NCBI GenBank assembly: GCA_014860225.1 | Contig: JACZKE010000032.1 | Span: 1-49,603, forward strand | Reading direction: 5' to 3' | DNA from: Desulfuromonadales bacterium | GTDB lineage: Bacteria > Desulfobacterota > Desulfuromonadia > Desulfuromonadales > BM103 | Length of the DNA: 49,603 bases | In this document: positions 7,554-15,954 of the stretch, in pieces | Position numbering within the stretch: the stretch's first letter is position 1 | How the letters are laid out: each line of letters opens with the position of its first letter | Notes under the pieces: generated by a model | Told to the model about the DNA's origin: nothing | The model's input: only the letters and a program-made list of their open reading frames with translations | The model's database searches: none | Position numbers and translations under genes: made by a program

Positions 7554-8875
7554 AGTGACACCTCCCGGAATGAATCGAGCAATGTCTTCGCGGTATCGAG
7601 GGTTGCATCTATGGTCCGACGCTTTTTGCCCTGATGGACAAACTCGGTCTCGAAGCGATCTGCGAAATCGAGCAGCCGTCGATCGTCGGCGAGCATGCCG
7701 TCACGGCCGACCACCGCCTCGAGGCGGCGCAGGTCACAACCCTTGGCGTAGGCACGGTAAAGGCGGTTGGCCACATCGCGATGGTCCTTGCGGGTCTGTC
7801 CCTTGCCGATACCGTGCTGCATCAGGCGTGACAGGCTCGGCAAAACATCCACCGGCGGATAAATGCCTTTCTGGTGCAGCTCCCGGGAGAGTACGATCTG
7901 TCCTTCTGTGATATAGCCTGTCAAATCGGGGATCGGGTGGGTGATGTCGTCTTCCGGCATGGTGACGGTGGGGAGCAGGGTGATTGAGCCCTTACGCCCG
8001 TGGATGCGTCCGGCGCGCTCGTAGAGTGAGGCCAGATCGGAATACATGTGGCCGGGGTAGCCGCGCCGGCCAGGTAGTTCCTCGCGGGCAGTGGAAATCT
8101 CGCGCAGAGCGTCGCAGTAGTTGGTCATGTCGGTGATAATCACCAGCACGTCCATCTCCCGGCGAAAAGCCAAGTCCTCGGCAACGGTCAGGGCCAGGCG
8201 CGGGGCCAGCAGGCGTTCGACGACCGGGTCATCGGCCAGGTTGATGAAGGCGACGAAGCGGCTCTGCATGTGCTCGAGCGTCTGGCGATAAAACTGATAT
8301 TCGAAATGCGTCAGACCGAGAGCGACGAAGACCAATACGAAAGGTCCGCCATCGGGGAGCCGGGCCTGACGCAAAAGTTGGTCGGTCATCTCCCGCGCCG
8401 GTAATCCGGCACAGGTAAAGATTGGCAGTTTCTGCCCCTTGACCAGGGTATTCAGACCGTCAATGGTCGAGAAGCCGGTTTCGATGAATTCCACCGGATG
8501 GGCCCGCGCCACCGGGTTGATCGGCGCGCCGGTCACCGGCATGCGGAACTCCGGGATGAACATGGGCAGATCGTCAAGCGGCCGGAAGGAGCCGTCAAAG
8601 ACCCGGCCAAGCACGCCGTCACCGAGGGGCGCGCGCATTACAGCATCGCTGAAACTGACGGTCGTATGCCGGGTGTCCAGTCCGTGGGTGCCGCCGAAAA
8701 CCTGGATGAGGACCTCCCCGCCAGAAATTTTGAGCACCTCGCCGGACAGAGAGCGGCCATCAGGAGATTCAATCCTAACCAGTTCGCCAAGCCGGGAGGC
8801 GAAGACCCGTTCAAGAAAGAGCAACGGGCCGCGGATGGCGCTGACCGAACGATATTGATGTTCAGAGAGACGCAT
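7550..8875 (-). CDS. ntpB: V/A-type ATPase subunit B (non-catalytic nucleotide-binding)
   Basis: A 441-residue subunit of the catalytic head. The beta-barrel N-terminus (residues 1-70) is followed by the nucleotide-binding core. As in other B subunits the P-loop is degenerate: the position reads FTCAGLPAREMTDQL instead of GxxGxGKT. The DMTNYCDALREIS and PGRRGYPGHMYSDLASLYERAGR stretches are diagnostic. The frame is open upstream to 8992, but ATG 8875 has AAGGAGG 6 bp before it and gives the family N-terminus MRLSEHQY. The gene overlaps the end of the subunit A gene by 14 bp. Confidence 0.95.
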   Translation of the reverse strand: MRLSEHQYRSVSAIRGPLLFLERVFASRLGELVRIESPDGRSLSGEVLKISGGEVLIQVFGGTHGLDTRHTTVSFSDAVMRAPLGDGVLGRVFDGSFRPLDDLPMFIPEFRMPVTGAPINPVARAHPVEFIETGFSTIDGLNTLVKGQKLPIFTCAGLPAREMTDQLLRQARLPDGGPFVLVFVALGLTHFEYQFYRQTLEHMQSRFVAFINLADDPVVERLLAPRLALTVAEDLAFRREMDVLVIITDMTNYCDALREISTAREELPGRRGYPGHMYSDLASLYERAGRIHGRKGSITLLPTVTMPEDDITHPIPDLTGYITEGQIVLSRELHQKGIYPPVDVLPSLSRLMQHGIGKGQTRKDHRDVANRLYRAYAKGCDLRRLEAVVGRDGMLADDRRLLDFADRFETEFVHQGKKRRTIDATLDTAKTLLDSFREVSL

Positions 8876-10487
8876 CGGCAGCCTCCTTGAGCAAGTCGTC
8901 GAGCAGGGCGCCGTCATCCAGAGCCGTGGCGAGACGGTCGTGTTCGGCGACCAGTGTGACAATATGCTCGATTGTGCTCTGCGGTGTGGCATAGGCGTCC
9001 TCGGTGAAGCTGTTCTGGCAGAGAAAATCGAGGCGAATCTTTTCGGCGGTACGCATCAACAGGCGGTCGCCATCCTGCAAGCCCTCCATGCCGACCACTT
9101 CGGCAACTTCGCGCAGGGCATCTTCGCGTTGCAGAAGATCCCGGCAGCGTGCCTGGAGTTTGGCCCATTCTTCATGCAACTCACTGAAATGGGCCATGGC
9201 AGTATCACTGTAGAGAGAAAAACTCTGGTTCCAGTTGATCGCCGGGAAGTGGCGGCGGTGAGCCAGCTGCGAGTCGAGCATGTAAAGTGCCCCGGCGACG
9301 CGCAGGCAAGCCTGGGTCACCGGCTCGGAGAAATCACCGCCAGGCGGCGAAACCGCCAGAATCATGCTTAGCGAACCCTGTGTACCAGAAAGGGTTTCTA
9401 CTGCACCGGCTCGTTCGATAAAGCCTGACAGACGCGAACCGAGGTAGGTCGGGTAGCCGTCCTCACCAGGCATTTCCTCGAGGGCCGCAGAAATTTCGCG
9501 GAGCGCTTCGGCCCAGCGCGACAGGCTGTCGGCGAGAAAGAGAACGTCGAGGCCCATGTCGCGGTAATATTCCGCCATGGTCACGGCGGTAAAGATCGAC
9601 GATTCGCGGGCGGCGACCGGCATGTTCGAGGTGTTTGCCACAATGATAGTGCGTTCCATGAGCGGGCGCTTGCTGCGCGGATCCTCAAGTTCGGCGAACT
9701 CGTCGAGCAGGCCGGCCATTTCGTTGCCGCGTTCGCCGCAGCCGACATAGACCACCACGTCGACATCGGCGAACTTGGCGATAGTCTGTTCAAGGACGGT
9801 CTTGCCGGTTCCGAAGCCGCCAGGCACGATGGCGACGCCACCTTTTAGCAGGGGGAAGAGAAAGTCGAGACAGCGCTGACCGGTGATCAGCGGCGTGGTT
9901 GGTGGCAGTTTCCGTCGGTAGGGGCGTGCGTTGCGTACCGGCCAGCTGTGCCAGCCATGCAGGGGCTGATTGCCCTCGAGTATAGCCGCAGGATGTTCAA
10001 GCTGCAGCTCACCGGTGTTCAGCTGCTCCAGTATGCCGGCATGTGGTGACAGCAAGTGGTGTTGTATATGCCCTTCCCTGACCTTGCCGAAGGTTTCACC
10101 GGCGAGCAATTTATCGCCTGCTTTGTGCGCGGAACGAAAATCCCAGGATCGCGTGCAATCGAGTGGAAAAGGATTTTGTCCGCCGGTAATGAAATCTCCG
10201 CTGCTTTCCTGGAGCAGCGGAAGTGGGCGCTGCAGGCCGTCGAAAATTCCGCCGAGCAGGCCGGGGCCGAGGTGGACGGTCAACGGTCCTTTGGCGGTAG
10301 TCACCGGTTCGCCGATGCCGAGGCCGCGATTCTCTTCAAAAACCTGCACGGTGGCAACGCTGCCGTCGAGGCGCACCACTTCGCCGGTCAGGCGGTTTAC
10401 ACCGACGGAGATGCGGTCGCCGATTTTCAGATCGGGGAAGTCGACGCATACAGTCGCGCCGCTGATGCTTGTGACTTTGCCGCTCAT
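8862..10487 (-). CDS. ntpA: V/A-type ATPase catalytic subunit A
   Basis: A 541-residue catalytic subunit, somewhat shorter than the usual 575-595. Residues 1-70 form the beta barrel, about 110-190 the non-homologous region specific to A subunits, and 200-440 the ATPase core. The P-loop is GGFGTGKT at 223-230, the catalytic glutamate lies in GERGNE (Glu252), and [31 protein letters not shown] is intact. It hydrolyses or makes ATP in the A3B3 hexamer. The start ATG overlaps the upstream stop (ATGA). All catalytic motifs are present, so I expect it to be functional. Confidence 0.96.
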   Translation of the reverse strand: MSGKVTSISGATVCVDFPDLKIGDRISVGVNRLTGEVVRLDGSVATVQVFEENRGLGIGEPVTTAKGPLTVHLGPGLLGGIFDGLQRPLPLLQESSGDFITGGQNPFPLDCTRSWDFRSAHKAGDKLLAGETFGKVREGHIQHHLLSPHAGILEQLNTGELQLEHPAAILEGNQPLHGWHSWPVRNARPYRRKLPPTTPLITGQRCLDFLFPLLKGGVAIVPGGFGTGKTVLEQTIAKFADVDVVVYVGCGERGNEMAGLLDEFAELEDPRSKRPLMERTIIVANTSNMPVAARESSIFTAVTMAEYYRDMGLDVLFLADSLSRWAEALREISAALEEMPGEDGYPTYLGSRLSGFIERAGAVETLSGTQGSLSMILAVSPPGGDFSEPVTQACLRVAGALYMLDSQLAHRRHFPAINWNQSFSLYSDTAMAHFSELHEEWAKLQARCRDLLQREDALREVAEVVGMEGLQDGDRLLMRTAEKIRLDFLCQNSFTEDAYATPQSTIEHIVTLVAEHDRLATALDDGALLDDLLKEAADASL

Positions 10488-10804
10488 TGCTGCAACCTCA
10501 CATGATAGCCGAGCGCTCTTTGCACCAGCCGCTGCAATTCATCGCTCGGCGGAGTGCGTTTGCCGGCAGGGGGTGGCAAAGTAACCAGAACCCCTGCCCA
10601 GCGGTTGGTTAACTCGCGCAACCGGATTTGATCGAGCTTTTCAAGCAGACGGGCGTCGGCGGCAATGACTCCCACTTCGGGATCGGCGCAGGCCTGCTCG
10701 ATCGTTGACCAGGCCTGCGCCGGAGTCAACGTCTGCTGGCGTACGCCGGTGAGGGCGAAACCTGGAGCGCTGTCTTGCATGGTCAGAAAGAGGATCTCCT
10801 TCAT
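10484..10804 (-). CDS. ntpG: V/A-type ATPase subunit F (NtpG position)
   Basis: A 106-residue soluble protein with a Rossmann-like pattern (FALTGVRQQTLTPAQAW, then GVIAADARLLEKL, then GVLVTLPPP), as in the central-stalk subunit F of archaeal/bacterial V-type ATPases. It binds subunit D in the rotor. Both ends overlap neighbours by ATGA: its ATG with the stop of the subunit C gene, and its TGA with the start of the subunit A gene. This indicates translational coupling. Confidence 0.88.
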   Translation of the reverse strand: MKEILFLTMQDSAPGFALTGVRQQTLTPAQAWSTIEQACADPEVGVIAADARLLEKLDQIRLRELTNRWAGVLVTLPPPAGKRTPPSDELQRLVQRALGYHVRLQQ

Positions 10805-11688
10805 AGCAGCAGAACCTCCTCAAGCAGTTCCTCCCGGTCTGCAGCGAGAGCTTGCCGCAGCAGCTGATTATGCACGGCGAGCTGAGCCAGCCAGAGATAT
10901 TCAATGATCACGGCCAGCCCAAGCGGGTCGCGCCCGGCCAACCGCAAAAATCTGGTCAAGCCGCTCAAAAGGCACTGTTCCATGCCGACTACATCTGTGG
11001 AGGTTAATGGCTTTCCAGCCAGTCGCGTTACCAGCCTGGCAAGACGGTCGCTGTCATGTTTCGCCCAGATGCGCTGCAGGCTTGAAGTTGCATACCTGCC
11101 GCCGGGGGTCAATGGTGGCGCTTTGCTGACCTGCCATCGCCAGAGTTTATTAATCATCAAACAGTTGCGCATGTCGACCAGGTAGCGCAGTGTTGCTTTG
11201 AGAAGATTGTTGCCGGTCCGGGCCAGACCATGCTGCAGGATGCCGTCGGCAAGCTGCTGCTCAACGCCGCCAGGACCCTGGCGGCGGTAGGTGGCGGTCA
11301 GCCCGGCGACAAACGGATAGTCTTTGGCAAGCACAGCTTCGAGCTGTGCGATAGTGGCTTCGGACTCTTCTGTCATCGTGATCAGTCGCTTCAGCGGTCC
11401 AGCAAGCAGGGAAGGGTTCAATACTGCGGCAGGCGGTGTCTCGCCAGCCAGGGTATAACGCAAGGCCAGAATCAGGCTGCGCATGGCGAGCAGGTCGAGA
11501 AACGGCTCAAGACGTGTGCGCAGACGTCTGTTGAGCCGCCGATAAACCCAGAGAACAACGTCCGCAGGCGGTGCCTCTGTGGCATGATTCGCAGCCCTCA
11601 GATCGATGGCGGCGCGACGGCAGCGAAGCCGTGCCAGCAGAGCCTCTTTTGGGAGTTCAGCCGGCTGTGTCGGGGTGAGCAGTTTCAT
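10801..11688 (-). CDS. ntpC: V/A-type ATPase subunit C (V0 socket, d-subunit)
   Basis: A 295-residue, all-helical protein whose position between E and F and whose composition (three-fold repeated helical units, Arg- and Leu-rich) match subunit C/d, the funnel that connects the central stalk to the c-ring. Sequence conservation in this family is low, so context carries much of the weight. The start ATG 11688 follows AGGTGG and overlaps the end of the subunit E gene by 32 bp. Confidence 0.85.
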   Translation of the reverse strand: MKLLTPTQPAELPKEALLARLRCRRAAIDLRAANHATEAPPADVVLWVYRRLNRRLRTRLEPFLDLLAMRSLILALRYTLAGETPPAAVLNPSLLAGPLKRLITMTEESEATIAQLEAVLAKDYPFVAGLTATYRRQGPGGVEQQLADGILQHGLARTGNNLLKATLRYLVDMRNCLMINKLWRWQVSKAPPLTPGGRYATSSLQRIWAKHDSDRLARLVTRLAGKPLTSTDVVGMEQCLLSGLTRFLRLAGRDPLGLAVIIEYLWLAQLAVHNQLLRQALAADREELLEEVLLL

Positions 11689-12256
11689 CGTTGTCCACCT
11701 GTTTGCGCAGTTCGTCCAGAAGTTTCGGCAGCAGCTCGGGCCAGGCGCGCAGCAAACGACAGCTCAGTGAATTGTCGATGCGGATCATGCCGTCGGCGGT
11801 GGTCACGATCATGCCGCCGCCAAGGGTCTCATCGCACGCGATATCGGCCGCCGGAAAATCGCGATCTGCCATCTGCTGGTCTGCAGAATGAATTTTGCAG
11901 ACTGTCCATTCTGCCGCCGGCAACTCTTCGAGGAGCGATTTCCACAGCGTTGAACGATCGACGTTTGCCAGCATCGGCAGCATCTGTTGAGCCAGCATCC
12001 GCAGGCGTTCTTCTAGTGCCATTTCTGCGTGCAGTCGACATCCCATGGCGCGGGCCTGGGCTTCGAAGAGCAGGCTGATGCTCAGTTCGGCGGCTTCAGC
12101 CTGCAACCTGCGGTCAGTCTCAGCGCGTATTTGCACCAGTTGTGTTTCAAGCTCCTCGCGCCGTGATGCCACGACACTCTCGGACTGTTGCCAGAAGTCA
12201 CGAATCTGCGCCTCACCTTCGCGCTGCAGGGCTGCTTTCAGCTCTGGTTCACCCAT
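11657..12256 (-). CDS. ntpE: V/A-type ATPase subunit E (peripheral stalk)
   Basis: A 199-residue protein with an N-terminal charged helix of about 80 residues (EREGEAQIRDFWQQSESVVASRREELETQ) and a C-terminal globular half that includes GGGMIVTTADGMIRIDNSL, the conserved E-subunit motif. It forms the peripheral stalk as a heterodimer with the coiled-coil subunit encoded at 14363. The gene starts 7 bp after the c-subunit stop and has no strong RBS of its own, so translation is probably coupled. Confidence 0.92.
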   Translation of the reverse strand: MGEPELKAALQREGEAQIRDFWQQSESVVASRREELETQLVQIRAETDRRLQAEAAELSISLLFEAQARAMGCRLHAEMALEERLRMLAQQMLPMLANVDRSTLWKSLLEELPAAEWTVCKIHSADQQMADRDFPAADIACDETLGGGMIVTTADGMIRIDNSLSCRLLRAWPELLPKLLDELRKQVDNDETAHPDTAG

Positions 12257-12263
12257 AGTCTGG

Positions 12264-12476
12264 CTACATGAGCAGGATCATTGCGGCGACGACAAAGCCG
12301 AGAATGACCATAGTTTCCGGAATTGCGACCAGGATGATGATAACGCCGGTCAGTTCCGGTTTTTCCGCCAGAGTTCCGGCTCCGGCGGCACCGATGCGAG
12401 ACTGGGCCCAGGCAGTGGCAATCGCCGGCAGGCCGATTGCCAGTGCGGCAGCAAATGCAATCCAGACTTTTTCCAT
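12264..12476 (-). CDS. ntpK: V/A-type ATPase proteolipid subunit K (c-ring)
   Basis: A 70-residue single helical hairpin (helices about 4-30 and 43-69) rather than the four-helix form of Enterococcus NtpK. Helix 1 carries Gln25 in AWAQSR, and helix 2 the ion-binding Glu54 followed by Thr55 in AIPETMVILGF. These positions align with Gln110 and Glu139-Thr of Na+-transporting NtpK and with Gln32 and Glu65-Ser66 of Na+-type F-ATPase c subunits. The loop has the E-K-P-E element common to c subunits. RBS GAGGAGAAGATC precedes the ATG. Confidence 0.94.
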   Translation of the reverse strand: MEKVWIAFAAALAIGLPAIATAWAQSRIGAAGAGTLAEKPELTGVIIILVAIPETMVILGFVVAAMILLM

Positions 12477-12501
12477 GATCTTCTCCTCGTTGATGACCTA
12501 C

Positions 12502-14388
12502 TTAAGAGGGTCGCTTGTGCCAGGGTTCGAAGCGGCGCCCGCCCAGATCGAGAAACTTACTGAAAAATTCCACATAATGCAGACGCAGAGCGTGAACAGT
12601 GGGGGCAAAGACCCCCAACAGCAGATTGAATGCGTGCAGCATCGTCGCAACCAGAATGCCGACCATGATACTGCCGCTCATGCCGCCCAGTCGGTTGGCG
12701 ACCACGGCCAGCAGCACGGAACTGAAGCCGATGGCCATGATCCGGACGTAAGAGATAATATTGCCCATGGTTTTAAGCAGTTCGAGCGGTGCAAGCAGGC
12801 CTTCGGCGGCAATCATGACCGGCATGAGAATGGCGACGCCGATCAGCAGTGGACCGGTATTCAACCATGATTGCGGATAAAGCCAGCTCACCACGGCCAG
12901 TAATGACAACAGGACGACGATCAACATGGCGAGCTTAAGCAGGGCCTTGCGTGGTTGGTGGCGTCGTAGGTCGGCAAGAGCGCCGAGGGTGATACCAAGC
13001 AGAATGTGCACAACACCTACGGTCAAGGCAAAGACGGCCATAGGCAGGATGTCTTTGCTGCGATCAAACCAGAAAGCGTGCAGTCCCAGCCAGGTTTCAC
13101 CCATATTCCCGAACAGCTCGCCGTAGAGAAAGCCGAAAAAGATCGTGTAGAGCGACGCTACACCGAGCACCTTGCCAATATCGCTGGCCATTTGCTGCGG
13201 AGCAAAGCGCTTGGCGAGAAAAACAGAAATGATCAACAGAATCAGCCCGTAGCCAATATCGCCAAGGATCATGCCGAAAAAAACGGGGAAGAACAGGCCG
13301 AGCAGCGGCGTTGGATCGTAGGAGGAATATTTAGGTAAGGGGAGCAGGCGCGACAGAATTTCGAAAGGTGCAAAATAGCCCGGATTACGCAACATGACCG
13401 GAACCTGGTCGAGGTCTTCCTCAAGAATCGCCAGTTGTTCGAGCACCACCCTGCCTGCAAAAGCCTGACTGATGTCGATTTGCAGGGCGGGAACTTCGGA
13501 CTGCTCCATCCACCCCTGGATGATGAAGCAGAGGCGGGTCGTATAAGCAGTGGCGGTGGCGCGATAGAGGGTAAGACGTTCTTCCAGCCAAACCAGGGCG
13601 CGGCGATAGACCGGCCGCCAGCGGCGGGAAAGCTCCAACAGCTGTGTCTCGATCTTGCGGCAGTTGGCTGTCGCCGTTTTCAGGCGTTCATGTAACGCGG
13701 CGATGCGCTCCGCTAGCGTCAGGTTGGCCAACTCTGCAGGCAATGACATTTCGGGAATCCGTTCATCAGTCAACGCCTGACGCAGATCACCGGCTATCCG
13801 CCGATCTGTGGCAACCAATCCGATCAATACGCCGTCGGTTGTGGTTGTGCTGCTGATGTGGCAACGTCCCCCGGTGCGTTGCTGCAGCAGTTCTTCTAGG
13901 GCCTGCAGCTGCCGGGTGTCGCGAATGGTAATGCCCAGGAGCTCCAGGTTGGAATCCTGCGGCAAGTCAGCCAGTAATGGTTCCAGTGCCTGCCAGAAAG
14001 CCAGGTCGCGCTGCAGGTCTTCGACCTCCTTGCGATATTCAGTCAGAATACGATCCTGGTCGCTGACCTTGGCCAAGTGTTGATCGACAAGCTCATCGAC
14101 AAGATCCATTACTGGCAGAGACTGTAATGGCGAGATAGCATCAGTCGCTTCAGGGAGAAGTTCCAGAAGGATAGAGACGCGTTCGTAAAGGCCCTGAAAG
14201 TAGCTGCGTTCGTGCAGCTCATGTTCATTAAGAACGAGAGTATTCAGGCGATCATCGCGAGCCAGTTCAACCCGCTCCAGCAGCTGCGGGTCTGGTTGAA
14301 AAATGCCCCGGTTATGCAGGAGGTCGAGAGTGGCCAGTAGATCCTGTTTGGGGCCGACGATTTCAACTTTGGCCATGCGGATGATCAT
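12502..14388 (-). CDS. ntpI: V/A-type ATPase subunit I (a-subunit, ion channel)
   Basis: A 628-residue protein. The N-terminal half (about 1-330) is soluble and helical; the C-terminal half has seven to eight membrane segments starting near FFPVFFGMILGDIGYGLILL, the family signature. The GNIISYVRIMAIGFSSVLLA helix near residue 545 holds the essential arginine facing the c-ring. ATG 14388 has a GGGGG-T Shine-Dalgarno just upstream; a GTG at 14394 and an ATG at 14370 are alternatives. It overlaps the preceding small subunit gene. Confidence 0.95.
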   Translation of the reverse strand: MIIRMAKVEIVGPKQDLLATLDLLHNRGIFQPDPQLLERVELARDDRLNTLVLNEHELHERSYFQGLYERVSILLELLPEATDAISPLQSLPVMDLVDELVDQHLAKVSDQDRILTEYRKEVEDLQRDLAFWQALEPLLADLPQDSNLELLGITIRDTRQLQALEELLQQRTGGRCHISSTTTTDGVLIGLVATDRRIAGDLRQALTDERIPEMSLPAELANLTLAERIAALHERLKTATANCRKIETQLLELSRRWRPVYRRALVWLEERLTLYRATATAYTTRLCFIIQGWMEQSEVPALQIDISQAFAGRVVLEQLAILEEDLDQVPVMLRNPGYFAPFEILSRLLPLPKYSSYDPTPLLGLFFPVFFGMILGDIGYGLILLIISVFLAKRFAPQQMASDIGKVLGVASLYTIFFGFLYGELFGNMGETWLGLHAFWFDRSKDILPMAVFALTVGVVHILLGITLGALADLRRHQPRKALLKLAMLIVVLLSLLAVVSWLYPQSWLNTGPLLIGVAILMPVMIAAEGLLAPLELLKTMGNIISYVRIMAIGFSSVLLAVVANRLGGMSGSIMVGILVATMLHAFNLLLGVFAPTVHALRLHYVEFFSKFLDLGGRRFEPWHKRPS

Positions 14389-14707
14389 GGTCACCCCCTG
14401 GCAGTATCGCTGCCAGATGCTGTTTTAATGCGTCTTGCAGCGTTGCATCGTTAAGGTCTAACAAGCGCTGGCACCATGCGGACGATGCGGATTCCAGGGC
14501 TGCGCCTTTATTTTTTAACTCGGCCTTTTTCACGGCCAGCATTTGCCGGCCGCGCTCCTTCTCGGCGGTCAACACTGCAGCAAAGGAGCTCTCCATGGCA
14601 GCCAGTTCGCGTTGTTGCCATTCTTTGGCACGCGCATGCTCTGCAGCAGCCTCGGTCTGGATGCGTTTTTCCAGTTGAATGATACTTTGCAGCAACCCGT
14701 CAGCCAT
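14363..14707 (-). CDS. ntpF: V/A-type ATPase coiled-coil subunit (G/H type, NtpF position)
   Basis: A 114-residue protein with a long charged helix at about 5-75 (IIQLEKRIQTEAAAEHARAKE, regular heptad-like spacing of Ala, Leu and Glu) and a His-rich tail (GGDHDHPHG). Its size, coiled coil and first position in the operon match the peripheral-stalk subunit that pairs with subunit E. The sequence family is weakly conserved, so context is important. It is the first gene of the operon and is divergent from the GGDEF gene at 14887; the promoter should lie in 14708-14886. Confidence 0.8.
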   Translation of the reverse strand: MADGLLQSIIQLEKRIQTEAAAEHARAKEWQQRELAAMESSFAAVLTAEKERGRQMLAVKKAELKNKGAALESASSAWCQRLLDLNDATLQDALKQHLAAILPGGDHDHPHGQS

Positions 14708-14886
14708 GATAAACCACTCTATGATGTTAATGTTTTCAGTATATCAGAGTGCTTACGCTTTGCAGAACCTCTGGATGAATCGAAATTCGTGACCTCGTAT
14801 GAAAAGCATGATAAATTATCAATGTTGATCTTGAACATTTTTCTGAGCAATGGAATTCAGGTTTAGCTGACAATCAGGGGCTCTCT

Positions 14887-15930
14887 TTGTCAACAGACAA
14901 GCATCTGCTGAAAACCCTGGAAAGACGTAATCGGGAGCTTGAAGTTCTCATAGAGATCGGCAAAGCTCTGACATCGACCGTCGACCTTGAGAATGTGCTC
15001 ACCTTGATCATGGATCAGGTCAGCCGTCTGCTCAAGGCCCAGGCCTGGTCGCTGCTGCTGCGTGACGAGCGGAGTGGTGAGCTGACCTTTGAGATTGCTG
15101 TTTCTCCGGCGGCATCAAAGCTCAAGGGGATGAAAGTCGCTGCCGGCCAAGGTATAGCCGGCTGGGTGACTGAACACGGCAAGCCTCTGGTGATCGCTGA
15201 CGTCAGAGAAGATGAACGATTCTCTGACCATTTCGACAAGGCCTCCTTCTTTATTACCCAGTCGGTACTTTGCGTGCCGGTGTGCTGCAAAGACCAAGTC
15301 CTCGGTGTCATCGAACTGGTGAACGGGCCCAACGAAAAGGTTTTTAAAGAAGCTGACCTGCAGATCCTCTCCACGATTGCCGATTACGCGGCGATCGCCA
15401 TCGAAAATGCACGCAACTTCAAGCGTGTCAATGAACTGGTGATAACCGATGATTTGACCGGGTTGTACAATGGCCGCTATCTGCATGTTTTGATCGAAGA
15501 GGAGATTGAGAGGGTGCGCCGTTTCGGCGGCAAACTTTCGTTGATCTTCATTGATCTCGATTTCTTCAAAAAAGTCAACGATACCCGTGGTCACCTGGTG
15601 GGCAGTCGCACCCTTGCAGAGGTCGGAAACCTGATTAAGGATAACGTCCGCAAGATCTGCAAATCGGCCCGATACGGTGGCGATGAATTTGTCATCGTCC
15701 TACCGAACACCAATAAAAATGGCGCAATGACCCTGGCCACAAAACTCTGTGAACTTTTCCGGGCCTATGATTTCCGTGACGACAACGATGTCTCTTTCAG
15801 GATGACAGCCAGCTTCGGCATCGCCACTTTTCCTGACGATGCAAAATCCAAGGATGATTTGATCCGCCTGGCAGACCAGGCAATGTATCGCGTCAAGGAA
15901 ACCTCCCGAGACGCTGTCCTGTCGGCGTGA
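14887..15930 (+). CDS. GAF-GGDEF nucleotide cyclase of the Hypr (cGAMP synthase) type
   Basis: 347 residues: a short coiled coil (1-25), a GAF domain (about 25-175) and a GGDEF domain (about 183-345) with an intact RYGGDEF at 262-268. In canonical diguanylate cyclases the substrate-binding motif reads N-D-x-x-G-H-x-x-G-D; here it reads NDTRGHLVGS, so the guanine-binding Asp (Asp344 of PleD) is Ser240. This exact Asp-to-Ser change defines Hypr GGDEF enzymes of Geobacter, which make 3',3'-cGAMP. The I-site RxxD is absent (RKIC at 255-258). The gene starts at TTG, preceded by a weak AGGGG. Product specificity is inferred from one residue and is not proven. The divergent ATPase operon and the downstream Fe-S protein share the locus. 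Confidence 0.9.
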   Translation: MSTDKHLLKTLERRNRELEVLIEIGKALTSTVDLENVLTLIMDQVSRLLKAQAWSLLLRDERSGELTFEIAVSPAASKLKGMKVAAGQGIAGWVTEHGKPLVIADVREDERFSDHFDKASFFITQSVLCVPVCCKDQVLGVIELVNGPNEKVFKEADLQILSTIADYAAIAIENARNFKRVNELVITDDLTGLYNGRYLHVLIEEEIERVRRFGGKLSLIFIDLDFFKKVNDTRGHLVGSRTLAEVGNLIKDNVRKICKSARYGGDEFVIVLPNTNKNGAMTLATKLCELFRAYDFRDDNDVSFRMTASFGIATFPDDAKSKDDLIRLADQAMYRVKETSRDAVLSA

Positions 15931-15954
15931 TACACTTCTTTTTTGAGGTAACCT

